Numbered from the stretch's first letter, positions 1 to 9,999 are shown. The stretch is 64,000 bases of DNA from Bettongia penicillata ogilbyi (GCA_023548195.1 JAJHZJ010000335.1:4063967-4127966); one strand, 5' to 3'. Program-made: numbers and translations. The notes: a model not told the origin generated them from the letters alone.

Positions 1-124
1 CCGTGGAGTCATCCCTCACTGGCCATATGACTGACCCGTCTTCTCAGACAAGAGCAGCCAAGTCCATATTGCCAATGTGCACAACAGATCATGCCACTTA
101 CTTAGCTCAAGCAACTCCCTCTCA

Positions 125-420
125 CCGTAGAATACTAGGCTTTCTTTAAGCCAAGTTCAGGCGCCACCTCCTACAGGAGGCCTGGCCTGATCCCTGCAGT
201 GGTTAATATTCTATGACCTTCCAATGCCCTTGGTATTTATTCCACGTCTATCTTATCATACATACTAAGTCATGTGCACGTTACTGTTTTCTCCCAGTAG
301 AATGTTAGTTCCTTGAAAACAGACAATTTGACAATTTTGATTTCATTTTTGAATACACAATGCCAAGCCTAATGCCTGGCACATAGTAGGTATTCAATAA
401 GTGCCTGCTCAACTGAATTG
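125..420 (+). mobile_element. L2 LINE, 3' end
   Basis: The block reads like the L2 3' end: a 'caccTCCTACAGGAGGCCTggcctgatc' region near 170-195, then a tail with GCCTGGCACATAGTAGG at 375-390 and TTCAATAAGTGCCTG after it. The copy is heavily diverged and has no open frame. Confidence 0.75.
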
Positions 421-540
421 AAACCCTCCAGACGGGGGATAGACTCCCAAGTGCCTCATTTCCTTCCTTCTATCAGCAGATGGCAGCGAGTGATGCCGTT
501 TAAAATCAATGAAATGAAAGCAGAAGTCAGAGCATTTTGT

Positions 541-690
541 TACTGCCAGGACCTGGGAGATCAGCTGGCCATACACTCTCATTGCCAGACATGAGGACCT
601 TGAACCCCAAAGAGGTCAAGTCACTTGCACAAGGTCATATGGCCAGTTCATAGGATCAATGAGACCAGAATCCCAGCCTTCAGACCTTCT
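541..690 (-). mobile_element. MIR-type CORE-SINE
   Basis: Reverse-strand MIR words are present: CAAGTCACTTGCACAAGGTC at 617-636 followed by a degraded 'cacagctagtaa' block. The 5' part is lost or diverged. Confidence 0.65.
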
Positions 691-823
691 CGTAATCATG
701 TTTTTAAATGCATAAAATACATAATCTAACAAAATTCCAATATAATTATAAATTATACTGAAATATAGTTATCAAAATATGAATAACAAGCAAGTTCATA
801 AACCTCAGGTTAAGAACCTCTGG
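691..823 (-). mobile_element. Old AT-rich interspersed repeat, MER-like, unnamed
   Basis: ATCATGTTTTTAAATGCATA at 697-716 recurs almost exactly at 16264-16283, and on the opposite strand near 25105-25124. It ends with GGTTAAGAACCTCTGG. This shows a dispersed family with at least five pieces in the window. Strand here is relative to the copies at 25.0 and 39.3 kb. I cannot name the family. Confidence 0.55.
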
Positions 824-1654
824 CCCAAATGATCTCTGAGGTCCTTAAAGAGATGACAAAAATTTGCCCAAAGCTTTAAAAAAATTTGACACCACGCCTC
901 CACAATCAGTCAAATGAAGGCCTGACCTCCTACACCGAGTCAGGAGCAGGGGTGAAAGCAAATCTATACAAGGGGGCACTTTCAAAAACTCAAGTGTTCT
1001 CACATTGCATCCAAATGTGACAGCGGAAGGAGAAGTTGGCTGGAGGCCTTCCCAGTAGCATTTCCTGTAGGGATGGCTTCACTTACTTCCCCTTCAGAGG
1101 GGACCCAAAGAGCCTCTGTGGGTTAGGAGCAAAGAAGGAGCCCTTCCCCACTCACCTTCCCCACGAAATCCTCAGGCCCCAAAACACATCTTCGATGGCC
1201 AACACATACAAGTTTGGAAAGCTCTGATGGTGAGAGAAGGGACCAGAGTGAAGGCTGCCATCCAATCCCACCTTGGCATGACCTCACTACCACTCACCAG
1301 TCACTTGGAAGTAGCTGCTTATGCTGCCAGCTAAGAATAGGGCCTGCACCTCAGGAAGCTGCTTTCACCTAAACAGAAATCCCATCTACGTTATGGGATC
1401 CTCTGGCCTTTGTTTGAATTCCTCCAGAGAAGAGAGAACAAACATGGCACCCCCTCCAGCCCAGCGTCCCACTGCACTTTTTGAAGGCTCACTGGCGAAG
1501 AAGTGTTTCCCTTCCCCAATCCTAACTCTGCCCCTTGGGAGCATCTCCCCATCACTCCAAGTTCTGCCCTCTGAGGCCTAGCAGAAAGAATTCTGAGCCA
1601 TCCTCCAGGGTATAGCCTTTCAGATGCTTCCGGAAAGCTCACTCCACTTCCAAG
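824..1654. other. Non-repetitive stretch, nothing recognised
   Basis: I see no recognisable repeat, no exon-like frame with splice sites and no RNA gene here. The frames that exist are shorter than about 105 codons and have no family resemblance. Confidence 0.5.
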
Positions 1655-1995
1655 TGTCTTCTTCTGTAGGATATCCAAAATAGCCCCAGTTCCTTTAGCC
1701 AATTTTCACATGGCATGGACTCAAGGCCTTTCTGAATTCTGGTTGCCCTCCCCTAGACACTCCAACTGCTCAACAGCTCTCCTACAGTATGGTGTCCAGA
1801 ACTAAATACAATGCTCCAAACATGGTCTGGCCAGGGCCAAGGACAGCAGAACTGTCTCCTCTTGAGACCATTATGTTTGTCTTGACACAGCCCAAAATCA
1901 CATTTACTTTCTTGTCAGCCATACCACATAATTGACTTATCTTGACCTTGTAGTCCACTAACACCCCCAGATCTTTTTCAGAAAAATTGCTAGAG
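1655..1995 (-). mobile_element. L3/CR1-type LINE, 3' region
   Basis: On the plus strand the antisense CR1/L3 words appear in the right order: 'gcatggactcaaggcctttc' near 1713-1732, 'ctggttgccctcc' at 1739-1751, 'tggtgtccagaact' at 1791-1804, 'atggtctggccagggc' at 1821-1836 and 'tagtccactaacacccccagatc' near 1951-1973. The copy is decayed and truncated at both ends. Confidence 0.8.
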
Positions 1996-2461
1996 CAGAA
2001 CAGACCAGAATGAACTACTATTTAGTACCTCCAAAAAGCCAGTTTCATAGACATGGTTTATTTGTCTGTGACTTCCAAGTATCCACCTCTGAACCTCACT
2101 CTCCCATCACCCAATTGGCCATCTAAGAAAATGAAGAAACCAAGATGGGCCAACAGGACCCAATGGGGGAGGGGAGGGGAAGGGCTGGGGGCTTTCCCTT
2201 TACTGACAGTAACTGATAGTCCTCAGTCACAGCGGGGACATTGTGAGGACAAAGTCTGGCCATTGACAGAGTCCAACTCAACAGAATCTGTGGGCCATGG
2301 GGCCCCCGCCCTTCTATTTCAGGAGAACAGATGCCCCCTTTGTCTACTCATGCAAACTGGGGGACTTGTCCTCCTTCCCGATGCTGGGTGCCTTTCTTCT
2401 TTACCTCCTAAGATCCCTCCTTTAACAGGACACCCGAGGCACTCTCTGATGGGGGTATTAG
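1996..2461. other. Non-repetitive stretch with a G-rich run
   Basis: No repeat family is recognised. It contains the G-rich run at 2165-2191 listed separately. The 147-codon frame from 2053 continues into the MIR at 2462 and shows no domain, so I treat it as chance. Confidence 0.45.
2165..2191 (+). other. Potential G-quadruplex
   Basis: Five G runs of three to five bases separated by one or two bases (GGGGGAGGGGAGGGGAAGGG, then CTGGGGG). This satisfies the usual four-run quadruplex pattern on the plus strand. Confidence 0.6.
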
Positions 2462-2690
2462 ACAGAAGAGTGCAGAGGAAAGAGGCCTGGGTTTGAATCC
2501 TGGCCTCTGCCACTTAACTAGCTGGGTGACCTTGAGTGAGCCAATGAACATCGAAGCCTCACTCTCCTTAAGTGTAAGATAAACCATTAATAAGTATAAT
2601 AAGACACAAATAATACCTGCAGGGCCTGCATCTCAGACTTGTGTAAAGACTAAATAGGATCATTTAACCTGCCAGTATTTATTTATCTGT
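2462..2690 (+). mobile_element. MIR SINE
   Basis: Forward MIR: GTTTGAATCCTGGCCTCTGC is the B-box region at 2491-2510, followed by CACTTAACTAGCTGGGTGAC and a degraded 'taagtgtaagataa' core with the 'taataaga...' 3' part. Confidence 0.75.
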
Positions 2691-2809
2691 ACAATAACTA
2701 GATAAGGACCCTGCTGGCCCAGTACAGCTGTGAGCCCGTGATGCTCGCTACATGAATATCAGCTGCTCATGATTTTTAGCTGTCATCTCCCCCCTGACCA
2801 TGAGTCATT

Positions 2810-2833
2810 ACACACACACACACACACACACAC
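2810..2833. repeat. (CA)n microsatellite
   Basis: About 12 uninterrupted CA units. A second short CA stretch lies at 2983-2994. Confidence 0.9.
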
Positions 2834-2904
2834 CCCAAAATAACCACAAATATACCTCCACCTAGACAAAACAAAGTGATTACGGTGCATTTCAGAGCTA
2901 AAAG

Positions 2905-3025
2905 AAATCCAATAAGTGCTTATTAAAGTGCCTACTGTGCGCCAAACACCAGGCGTACCACCAAAAACCGAGAACAAGAAAACCACACACACACCACTGT
3001 CTCCCGGGGACATCGTTCTGCTGGG
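2905..3025 (-). mobile_element. L2 LINE tail fragment
   Basis: AAGTGCTTATTAAAGTGCCT then ACTGTGCGCCAAACACCAGG is the reverse complement of the L2 3' tail. The rest is too diverged to follow. Confidence 0.5.
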
Positions 3026-3230
3026 AAGGGGAAGGCCATCTTTTCATGATGGTCAAATTCTGCTAAGTCTACAGAACTGCTAATGGTCCATTCTGGCCTT
3101 GGGATCCTCCTCTCATTTGGACCCGAGTCATGTGAAGTTCCCCAGCTCTACTGCTGCTTGCCATCTACTGTACAAAGTAAATGAGAATCTTCATTTACAG
3201 AATAAGCTAATTCTCTTCCCTAACCACATA
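3026..3230. other. Unassigned spacer
   Basis: No repeat or gene signal is recognised in these 200 bases between an L2 fragment and a MIR. Confidence 0.4.
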
Positions 3231-3440
3231 GTCAGCAGTGGAGTGGTATGATGGAAAGGAGAGAATGCTAGACCTGAAATCTGGATTCAAGTCTTGGCTC
3301 CAACATTTATTTTTAAGTATGTTGTTTAAGACAGCAGGACTCGGTTTTCTTCTCTGTAAAATAGGAGTAAAAATATTTGTACTACATGCTTCACAGGAAT
3401 TTTGTGGGGAAAGTATCCTGAAAACCTTTGAGCCTACAAA
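3231..3440 (+). mobile_element. MIR SINE
   Basis: Contains 'ggattcaagtcttggctcc' (B-box region, about 3283-3301) and GGTTTTCTTCTCTGTAAAAT at 3343-3362, the MIR core. The tail runs to 'gaaaacctttgagcc'. Confidence 0.7.
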
Positions 3441-3451
3441 TATATGTCTGT

Positions 3452-3510
3452 CAAAAGTGCATTTATTAAGCACGTCACATGCGCCAGTCATAGTCTGAGC
3501 ACTATGACTC
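3452..3510 (-). mobile_element. L2 tail fragment
   Basis: GTGCATTTATTAAGCACGTC then ACATGCGCCAGTCATAG matches the L2 tail in reverse. It is short and uncertain. Confidence 0.4.
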
Positions 3511-3574
3511 AGTCCCTTAAACTCAAACATACTCAACAACTCTAACTTTGTTTAGTGACAACATGGCTACTGCT

Positions 3575-3850
3575 ACTTCCCAGGCTAGAACCTTGGCATC
3601 ATCTCTGGCTCTTCCCTCACTTTTGAGGTCTCCTATTGCCAATCTCTACAGACAACCTGGGCTTTCCCCCTCCACATATTCCCGCAAGCACCAATCCAGG
3701 CTTTGCTGGAACTACACGGAGGACCCCCTGCTCCCCAAGGCCTTTGCTCCCCTGGCACAGATCCAACTGTCAAGAATAATTCTTCCTTCCGCCAAAGCTA
3801 AATCTACCTCTCAGCAGCTCCTGAATAACCACTGCTCCTGCTTCAGCCCT
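3575..3850 (+). mobile_element. L2 LINE, 3' ORF2 region
   Basis: CAGGCTAGAACCTTGGCATC then ATCTCTGGCTCTTCCCTCAC matches the L2 block just after the reverse transcriptase domain. It is probably the same insertion as 4345-4562, split by the SINE at 3878-4091. Confidence 0.6.
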
Positions 3851-3877
3851 GTAGGGAGAACAGAAGGAAAGGAAAGA

Positions 3878-4091
3878 AGATTTATTAAGCACCTGATGTA
3901 CGTCAAGCGCTTTGATACTGTTTGATCCTGACAACAACCCTGGGAGGTAGGTGCTTTTATTATCCCCTTAGAATTGGGGAAATTGAGGGAAGCAGAGGTA
4001 AAGTGACTTGACCAAGGTCACACCAAGTGTCTGAGGCCAGGTTTAAATTCTATTCCCAGGGTTCTACCCACTAGTGCCACCTAGTTGCCTT
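3878..4091 (-). mobile_element. CORE-SINE (MIR/THER-like), near full length
   Basis: Reverse orientation. Starts with TTTATTAAGCACCTGATGTA, has 'acaacaaccctgggaggtag' near 3931-3950 and AAGTGACTTGACCAAGGTCA at 4001-4020, and ends with 'cactagtgccacctagttgcc'. Inserted between two parts of an L2. Confidence 0.75.
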
Positions 4092-4154
4092 ATAGGGCCA
4101 AACAGAACACATCTACACTGTCTTCCACAAATACCTGAAAACAGCTCGCACTCC

Positions 4155-4182
4155 TTCCTTCCCTCCCTCCCTCCCTCCCTCA
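4155..4182. repeat. (TCCC)n microsatellite
   Basis: A run of CCCT/TCCC units with few interruptions. Confidence 0.85.
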
Positions 4183-4344
4183 CCATCCCTGCCACATCTG
4201 CCACCTGGTCTCTATAAAAGAATTCAAAGTTCCCAGAATTCAGAACCTTTGGGTTATCAATTCTCTGTGCCCTGGACCCCAGGACTGGCCAGTGGAAGGG
4301 TTTCCCAAGTGGCCTCTCTGCTTTTAGCATCTCCCAGTCTTTAA

Positions 4345-4562
4345 TCCACCTGGTGTATGGCCCCAACCAAAATAATCTTCCCAATACACAGCCCGACCAT
4401 GTCACTCCTGGGCTCAAAAACCTTCAGTGGCACCCCACTGCCCGCAAGGTAAAACAAAAATACATCAGTCTGGCATTCCGTGCCCTCCACAATCTGTTCC
4501 CAATCTATTTTCCAGCTTTATTCCACACTATTTGTTTCCCTTCAAATAACTCTACACTTTAA
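4345..4562 (+). mobile_element. L2 LINE, 3' ORF2 region
   Basis: CATGTCACTCCTGGGCTCAA then AAACCTTCAGTGGCACCCCA, and 'cattccgtgccctccacaatctg', are conserved L2 words. They continue the block begun at 3575. No frame survives. Confidence 0.75.
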
Positions 4563-4690
4563 ACCAATGAGCATTTATGAAGCACCTCCTACATGTCAGG
4601 AATTGTACTAGGCTTGGGGGACTCAAAGACAAAAAAAAATTAGTCTCTGCTTCAGAGATCTCACATTCTATCTAATATAGTCCAGGAAAA
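4563..4690 (-). mobile_element. L2 LINE, 3' end, opposite strand
   Basis: GCATTTATGAAGCACCTCCT then ACATGTCAGGAATTGTACTA is the L2 tail in reverse, followed by a decayed 'tctcacattctatctaa'. It abuts a plus-strand L2 and so forms an inverted pair. Confidence 0.65.
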
Positions 4691-4779
4691 GTGGGTATCT
4701 ACAATCAGAATAATAGATCTACATCTGGAAGGCCATCCCACCCTCATGAGTCAAGTGAAAACCTGTGAGCCCAGGAATG

Positions 4780-5181
4780 AGCCTTGTCCTGACTCGAATC
4801 CACATCCACTGACTCTACAGTCAGGGATCTTCCCTCACCCTTACAGACCCTGCTACCTTTCCTGCCTTGTTTGCAGACTAATCCACCCTGCCTGGGACAC
4901 ACTATCTCATCTCTGTCCACGGAAATCCTCCTTTCTCCCATGCCCAGGTAGGTACTGCTCCCTCCCAGAAGACTGCCTTGATCTGGCCCCTGCTTGGCCT
5001 CCTCAGATGTTCCCATCAGAATTCCTTACTTCATTAATTAGACAGTAAGATCTTGGAGGGCAGTTCCACATGCTGCTCTCTCTCTCTCCCCTTCCCTCCC
5101 TCCCCCTCTCTCTCCTTCCCTCTCTCCCTTTCTCACCCTCTCTCCCCCTTTTTAAGCTTAATAAATACGCCTTGAATGAAG
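4780..5181 (+). mobile_element. L2 LINE, 3' end with CT expansion
   Basis: Contains the L2 words 'tcccagaagactgccttgatc' near 4965-4983, 'agacagtaagatcttggagggcag' near 5040-5063 and the tail AAGCTTAATAAATACGCCTT. A pyrimidine tract at 5072-5155 has expanded between the last two. Confidence 0.65.
5072..5155. repeat. CT-rich low-complexity tract
   Basis: About 80 bases of almost pure pyrimidine on the plus strand (CTCTCTC, CCCTTCCCTCCC and similar). Confidence 0.85.
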
Positions 5182-5730
5182 TGCAGGCACTCAAACCAAC
5201 AGAAAGGCTAGAAATGCCTGGCGTCACCCCCTCCCTACTCCACAAAGCCGCGGGGTCTGCAGGTGAAGCACCCAGAGCAGTCTAGATATTAACGAGGAGC
5301 TGCATTTCAGCTTTTTCCACTCTGAAGGTTCAGGTTTTAGGGATGGCTAATAAGTGACTAAGTAACAGAATGGTGACAGACAATAGGTCCTTTATATCTC
5401 CCAAACTAAGCCCCCACACAGTGTGACAGGCAGTATTTTTATCCACTGATGTAATTTTTTTTTAATATGCAGAGCTAGACGTCATGTTTTTAATCCAACA
5501 TTTTCTGTGCTAAGGAATAAGCACATTTTCCTTTGTAAAGTCCAAGGTAGCTTCATGCACCCATTCTCCTCCTCTCAATCTCCCTTGGGTAAATGTTGTC
5601 AGCAAAGCTAGAAGGACCCAGGTGGAAGCAGAGCCACAGCCCAAGGGAAAGAGCCTAGGACTCATATGTGATGTTAGTCAAGTTCAAAATAAAAAGAAAA
5701 GAAAATGGAGGGGAAAAAAGGAAAAGGTCC
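5182..5730. other. Non-repetitive stretch
   Basis: No gene or named repeat is recognised. It includes a T run near 5455-5463 and an A-rich patch at 5686-5728. Confidence 0.45.
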
Positions 5731-5890
5731 AGTCCCAAGAATCAAGAGGCGCAAGGTCTAGTCTTGGTTTGGCCACTGTCTGGGTGACCCTGAGCTAGTC
5801 ATTGCCCATTTCAGGGCCTGCCCCATCCCCTCTGAAATGAAAGGGGTGCCCCTCAAAGGTTTCAGATTCTTCCCAATCTGACATTCCAGG
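5731..5890 (+). mobile_element. MIR SINE
   Basis: 'gcaaggtctagtcttggtttggcc' near 5751-5774, 'ctgggtgaccctgagctagtc' near 5779-5799 and a degraded core mark a forward MIR. Confidence 0.65.
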
Positions 5891-6164
5891 ACTCTTTCGC
5901 CATTACATCTCCCCACCCCCAAACAGAACTGGCTATTGGGAAAATACAATACCAGTAATGGATCATAGGTAAGTCAGATTTGGAGTCTTAACCTTTTCCT
6001 CATGAAAGGGAAAAGTGAGCAGAGAGGAAAAAAACGACCTGCGCTGAGACTGTCCCCCGGACATGGAAGCCAGGCAGAGAACAAACACAGGCAGGCAAGG
6101 GCTTGGCACTTCAGGCTGGCCACATTTGCATTTGATATGTTACTAAAGCAAGAAAGCCTATATT
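5891..6164. other. Non-repetitive spacer
   Basis: Nothing recognised. The two opposed frames of 69 and 100 codons here have no family resemblance. Confidence 0.4.
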
Positions 6165-6352
6165 CATGGAGAACAATCGAATTTATAAAACACAAGCTCA
6201 TCACCATATGACAGATGGGAGAATTGAGGTTCACAAAGGAGAAGTGACTTCCTATGGAAAGTCTCAGAGTTAACAACTGTTAGATCCAGGATTTGAACCC
6301 AGATCTCCCAATTCCTGGCCCATGGTTCAACCTGGATCCCCCTAGTTGCTGG
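6165..6352 (-). mobile_element. CORE-SINE (MIR-like)
   Basis: Reverse orientation, with 'acagatgggagaattgaggttcac' near 6210-6233, ATTTGAACCCAGATCTCCCA at 6291-6310 and an end at 'cccctagttgctg'. Confidence 0.7.
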
Positions 6353-6411
6353 TGTTCTCCTAAAGAAAAAAATTACCTTGGTTTAAAAAAAAAAAACTGT
6401 GTATGTATTTT

Positions 6412-6650
6412 TACCTAGGACATAAGACTTAGAATCAGGAAGACCTGAGTTCAAATCCTGCCTCAGATAATTACTAGCTGTGTAATGCTGGTTGAATCAT
6501 TTAGCCCTCTCAAGCCTCAGTTTCTTCATCTGTAAAATGGGGGTGATAATACTAGCACCTTCTCCCCAGGGTTATTATGAGGATCAAATTCGACATGTGA
6601 AGAGCCTTGAGATCCTTCCAGAGCTCTGTATGTGCTAGATAAGATTATCC
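6412..6650 (+). mobile_element. CORE-SINE (MIR-like), near full length
   Basis: Forward, with 'gaatcaggaagacctgagttc', 'attactagctgtgtaatgctg' and TTTCTTCATCTGTAAAATGG at 6521-6540. The 'gggttattatgaggatcaaat' 3' part is also preserved. Confidence 0.8.
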
Positions 6651-6653
6651 CGT

Positions 6654-6740
6654 TGACTAGAAGCTGCTTGAAGACAGGGTGGCTTTCACTCGTGCCAGCT
6701 CCTGGCACCCAAATAAATGCACACTCCACTGACTGAATGA
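6654..6740 (+). mobile_element. L2 tail fragment
   Basis: 'actagaagctgcttgaagacaggg' followed by 'ctcctggcacccaaataaatgc' and 'actgactgaatgac' is the L2 3' end. Confidence 0.65.
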
Positions 6741-7299
6741 CAGGAAATGCTTGGTAAACATCCAAGTGCTAGGCCAGCATCTACACGCTTATCATCCCTG
6801 AGGTCCCAGGGAGCCCCATCTCTCTCTGCCCATCCAAGGAGAGAACTGCCCTGTAAGTAAGGGAAGGCAGCTCCCAGAATGGCCTCTCACTGACTCCACA
6901 TGTGCCCTGCCCCTGCTCACCACCTGGACTCCCAGAGATTTCTCAGAGGCCCCTGGGGAAAAGGGCTCCCACCTTCAGCCTCATGCATTTCTGGGGAGCC
7001 ATGTTGCTTAGGCAGGCAGGCCTCCATGGACCCCACATCAGCCAGGTCAGCTCATTTCAGCTGCTAACTCTGGGGAACAGCTCTGATCATCAACTGCACG
7101 ATAACCAACCACAGAGAGCAGTGGGGCTGAGGGGACCCCAAAATGAAGGTTTGGGGAGCCACTTAAGGTGCCAAGAAGGCCCATTTGCCAGAGGTCCTCC
7201 TTAAATCTCCCAAGCATGGAAATCCAGCCAGCCAGGGTGAGAGAAGGAAAGCACAAGCCTGGGCTCAGCTGCTCAGGGCAGAAGTGACTGTTAACAAGA
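6741..7299. other. Non-repetitive stretch
   Basis: No repeat family or exon is recognised. The opposed frames of 100 and 86 codons lack any domain signature. Confidence 0.45.
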
Positions 7300-7488
7300 A
7301 AGTCCAATGGCTCCTCAGTCCAGAAGACCAGGGTTAAATCCTGCCTCTCTCAACTACCAGTTATGTAACCTTAGCTATTCTGCTTAACCTCTCTGGGCCT
7401 CCATTTCCTCATCTGTAAAACAAGGGGATCAGCCAAGATTGGCCTTCGAGGTGCCTTCTACTTCTCGTCAAGCATATGACGATCCAGG
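7300..7488 (+). mobile_element. MIR SINE
   Basis: 'cagggttaaatcctgcctctc' (B-box region) and 'ccatttcctcatctgtaaaac' at 7401-7421 are diagnostic. The 3' part 'ggtgccttctacttctcg' follows. Confidence 0.75.
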
Positions 7489-7632
7489 TTTGAAGGCAGA
7501 AGGACACGGGTCATTCTTCCAGACAACCAATTGCTCCAATTGAGTAGAATCATTTCAGATGTGTACTACCAAGGCCAAAACCCCACCAAATGTTGTTCAG
7601 TGAACCCCAGATCACAAAACAGGAAGACAGAG

Positions 7633-7660
7633 CAAAACAAAAACAAAAACAAAAAGAAAA
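7633..7660. repeat. A-rich (AAAAC)n tract
   Basis: Repeated AAAAC/AAAAAG units. It sits directly before a MIR and is probably an expanded poly(A)-like patch. Confidence 0.8.
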
Positions 7661-7800
7661 CATTGTTTGAAGGCTGGAGGACCTGGCTTGAATCCCAGAT
7701 CTCCTACTTACTAGAAGACCTTCAGCCAGCCATCATATGGCTTCAGGCAGACCCATCAAACTCTACCTCAGATATTTGTTAAGTATACGATCTAGGCTTG
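7661..7800 (+). mobile_element. MIR SINE fragment
   Basis: 'gaggacctggcttgaatcccag' and 'tacttactagaagaccttcagcc' match the MIR 5' half. The core is strongly diverged. Confidence 0.55.
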
Positions 7801-7889
7801 TCACTTAGTACTTAAAGTACTTAGTCATCCTGGTGTCCGAGATCTCCACGAAGTTTGAATGAGACCTTTGGACAGATGAGGGACAGTGA

Positions 7890-8062
7890 CTGAACCGGTG
7901 ATTTCACTGATCTAGGACCAGATGTGCCCAGGGAGGAAATTCCCTGAACTGACGCAGGGCAGCACCTTTGCCTTCCCTAGGAGATGTTGCTGATTTGGGT
8001 CCAGTTTCCTCATAACACAGTTGGTCTAAATGATTCTTAAATTCTCAACTCCCAAATCTCAC
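7890..8062 (+). mobile_element. Marsupial SINE piece followed by MIR 3' piece
   Basis: ATTTCACTGATCTAGGACCA at 7901-7920 resembles the better copy at 22410-22560. A MIR-like 'gggtccagtttcctcataac' follows near 7997-8016. Two decayed pieces may be merged here. Confidence 0.4.
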
Positions 8063-8069
8063 GGTTGCT

Positions 8070-8335
8070 ATGTAATAAAAATCACACTTAGGAAAATAGC
8101 TAAACTTTCCAAAATAAGTATTTAAAGCAATAGTGATCATTTTGATAAACTGCTAATAAAAATTCAAATTAAGTGGAAACAAAAAGAAATGCAAAACACA
8201 AGTGGCTATTCTGATTGTGAGAATAAGGGAAAAACCAGCCCAGTTTGACTGAAATAAATACACCACACTTCAAAGTAACCAGGGATCTTTTGGGAACCTT
8301 CTTCGGGAATCCAAAATCCTACAGTGGGGAAAACA
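8070..8335. other. Repeat-free AT-rich block, candidate conserved non-coding element
   Basis: No repeat words are seen. There are several TAAA/AATT words ('gataaactgctaataaaaattcaaattaag', 8152-8181) and 'tttgactgaaataaata'. Conservation cannot be judged from one sequence. Confidence 0.25.
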
Positions 8336-8339
8336 GCTT

Positions 8340-8530
8340 AGGGTAGTAGAGGCAGCTCAGAGGCAGCAGAGACTGGAGGAGGAAGAGGAAGCAAGAGACT
8401 TCTGCCACAAGCTGATTTCATGTCCTTGGACAAGTCACTTGTCTCAGGGTCTTCATTCCCTCTTCTCTACAAGGAGGGGGTTAGAGGAGGTGATGACCAG
8501 GGTCCCTTTCAGATCTGACATTCTTTTGCA
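8340..8530 (+). mobile_element. MIR SINE
   Basis: CCTTGGACAAGTCACTTGTC at 8424-8443 followed by a 'tctacaaggagggggttaga' core and 'cagggtccctttcagatctgacattc' 3' end. Confidence 0.7.
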
Positions 8531-8549
8531 GCTGGGACTCTGGTTCCTA

Positions 8550-8880
8550 CCACTTTCTGGAATCCGCTGACGCATTTTAATTAAACAGACAGACGGGAAC
8601 TGACAAGACAACAGGACACAACCCACGGGGACCCAAAATGCAATGACAAGGGAGAAAATGAATCTGCTTTGGAAAGCAAGAGGAGGAGAAATTCTTTATA
8701 GCCCGTTTCAAGGTCATCTGAAGACAGTCAGCCTCCTGCTTTGCAAATTAACCAAGACTGGTCTTTGTGGCCACTGTTTTTGTCCCAGTATAAGGAGCAA
8801 GGTCTACACTAGGGCCGCTACATAAAAGGCCAGGGCAAGGAGCAAAAACGTCTGTCATTCAGCAGTCTATAAGCATCTAG
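8550..8880. other. Repeat-free block, candidate conserved non-coding element
   Basis: No repeat is recognised. Motif-like words include TTTTAATTAAAC near 8575-8586 and GCAAATTAACC near 8742-8752. No frame or splice pattern suggests an exon. Confidence 0.25.
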
Positions 8881-9024
8881 AAGACAAAGGCAGTCTTCAC
8901 ACAACTGGGGAGAAGTGGGAGGGCAAAGAGGTAGGACTCAGAACTCCTGGCATGGAAACTCCCTCCAGCCAAGCAGAATAGCAACCTTCTCCCAATTTAG
9001 CTTGATAGAGACTTGCTCTTAGCT

Positions 9025-9155
9025 GCCTGGGGGCCCTGAGAGGACAATGAGCCCGGGGTCACAGAGCCAATGTTTCGGAGGCTGGCCTTGAATCCAAATC
9101 TTCCTGGCTCTGGAGTCAGGTCTCAGCATCATACCATGCTGCCTCTGACTTGGCA
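9025..9155 (-). mobile_element. CORE-SINE fragment
   Basis: 'ggggtcacagagccaatg' near 9056-9073, CCTTGAATCCAAATCTTCCT at 9086-9105 and the terminal 'atcataccatgctgcctc' mark a reverse SINE. Confidence 0.65.
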
Positions 9156-9359
9156 CATAGTAAAGACTTTAAAAATTCAAGTCAACTTGGATAAATCCCT
9201 GTTAATTTAAATGGGAATTCCTCTGCAGTCAATACCCCAAATGATCTAAGGAGCCGCCCAGAAGACCTCAGTGGCTTCTAAGTATCCTGGCCCTCTCAGG
9301 TACCCTCTGTACTGTAAGGAACCTGGTCATTTTCCTATCACTTCCACCTGTGAGTAAAG

Positions 9360-9560
9360 ACCAGAGAAGCCAGAAAACCAGTTAGCATTGATTAAAGCAG
9401 CATTAATGAGGTAATAAGGCCCTTAATTTGCAGATAAAGACTGTCAAAGAGCCAAGTGACCTTTCTCACAGTCCTCCATTAAATGCCTTCAATCTGAGGA
9501 GAAGCAAATAAGCAGGCATGGATGACAGTTGCAGATTCCAAGCTCTGCTGGGACTGCCCA
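9360..9560. other. Repeat-free block rich in TAAT words, candidate enhancer
   Basis: GATTAAAGCAGCATTAATGA, 'ggtaataagg', 'cccttaatttgcagataa' and TGACCTTT fall within about 80 bases (9389-9462). TAAT cores are homeodomain-type sites and TGACCT is a nuclear-receptor half-site. No repeat or frame explains the block. Confidence 0.3.
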
Positions 9561-9724
9561 GGCTGGAAAGGGTCCCAGTAAGAACATGGAGATGGACCAT
9601 CTGCCCACTGTGGAACTGCCTTGCTATGCTCTCAAGAAGTTCATCCCTGGATTAGCCACAAGATAAGTGCACCTCAGCTCTCAAATACCATCTGCCAAAA
9701 TGTTCCCAGGGCTGCTATCTGTGC

Positions 9725-9895
9725 TGGTGAAAGGTTCTTCACGATCACCCATGACATGGGTGGGGGCTCAAGTATTGTCCCCATTTGATGGAGAAGTAAA
9801 GTGAAATCTGGAGACACTCAGTGACATCCCCTATCACAGGGTAAGTTTCAGAGCAAAGATTAGAGTCCAGTTCTTTGAACTTTAAGCTTATAGCT
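9725..9895 (-). mobile_element. MIR-type SINE
   Basis: 'tattgtccccatttgatggag', 'cactcagtgacatcccctatcacagggtaag' and 'attagagtccagttctttgaac' follow the reverse MIR order with strong divergence. Confidence 0.5.
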
Positions 9896-9919
9896 TATTC
9901 CCAAATGGCAGCCAGTGCT

Positions 9920-9951
9920 TCCATGAAGCTAAGAGGACTTAGCTTCATGGA
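9920..9951. repeat. Perfect 14-bp inverted repeat with AGGA loop
   Basis: TCCATGAAGCTAAG (9920-9933), loop AGGA, CTTAGCTTCATGGA (9938-9951). The arms are exact reverse complements. It does not lie inside a recognised repeat, and no U-tract or gene context supports a terminator role. Confidence 0.9.
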
Positions 9952-9999
9952 GTTGAGGAGAGGACTCCTACCCAAATGGAGTAATGAAGGACCCAGCTG

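Noticed and set aside
2053..2496. 147-codon plus frame
   Set aside because: It crosses a quadruplex-like G run and enters a MIR. No family resemblance.
9938..9970. Rho-independent terminator
   Set aside because: A stem without a T tract, in mammalian DNA, with no transcription unit nearby.
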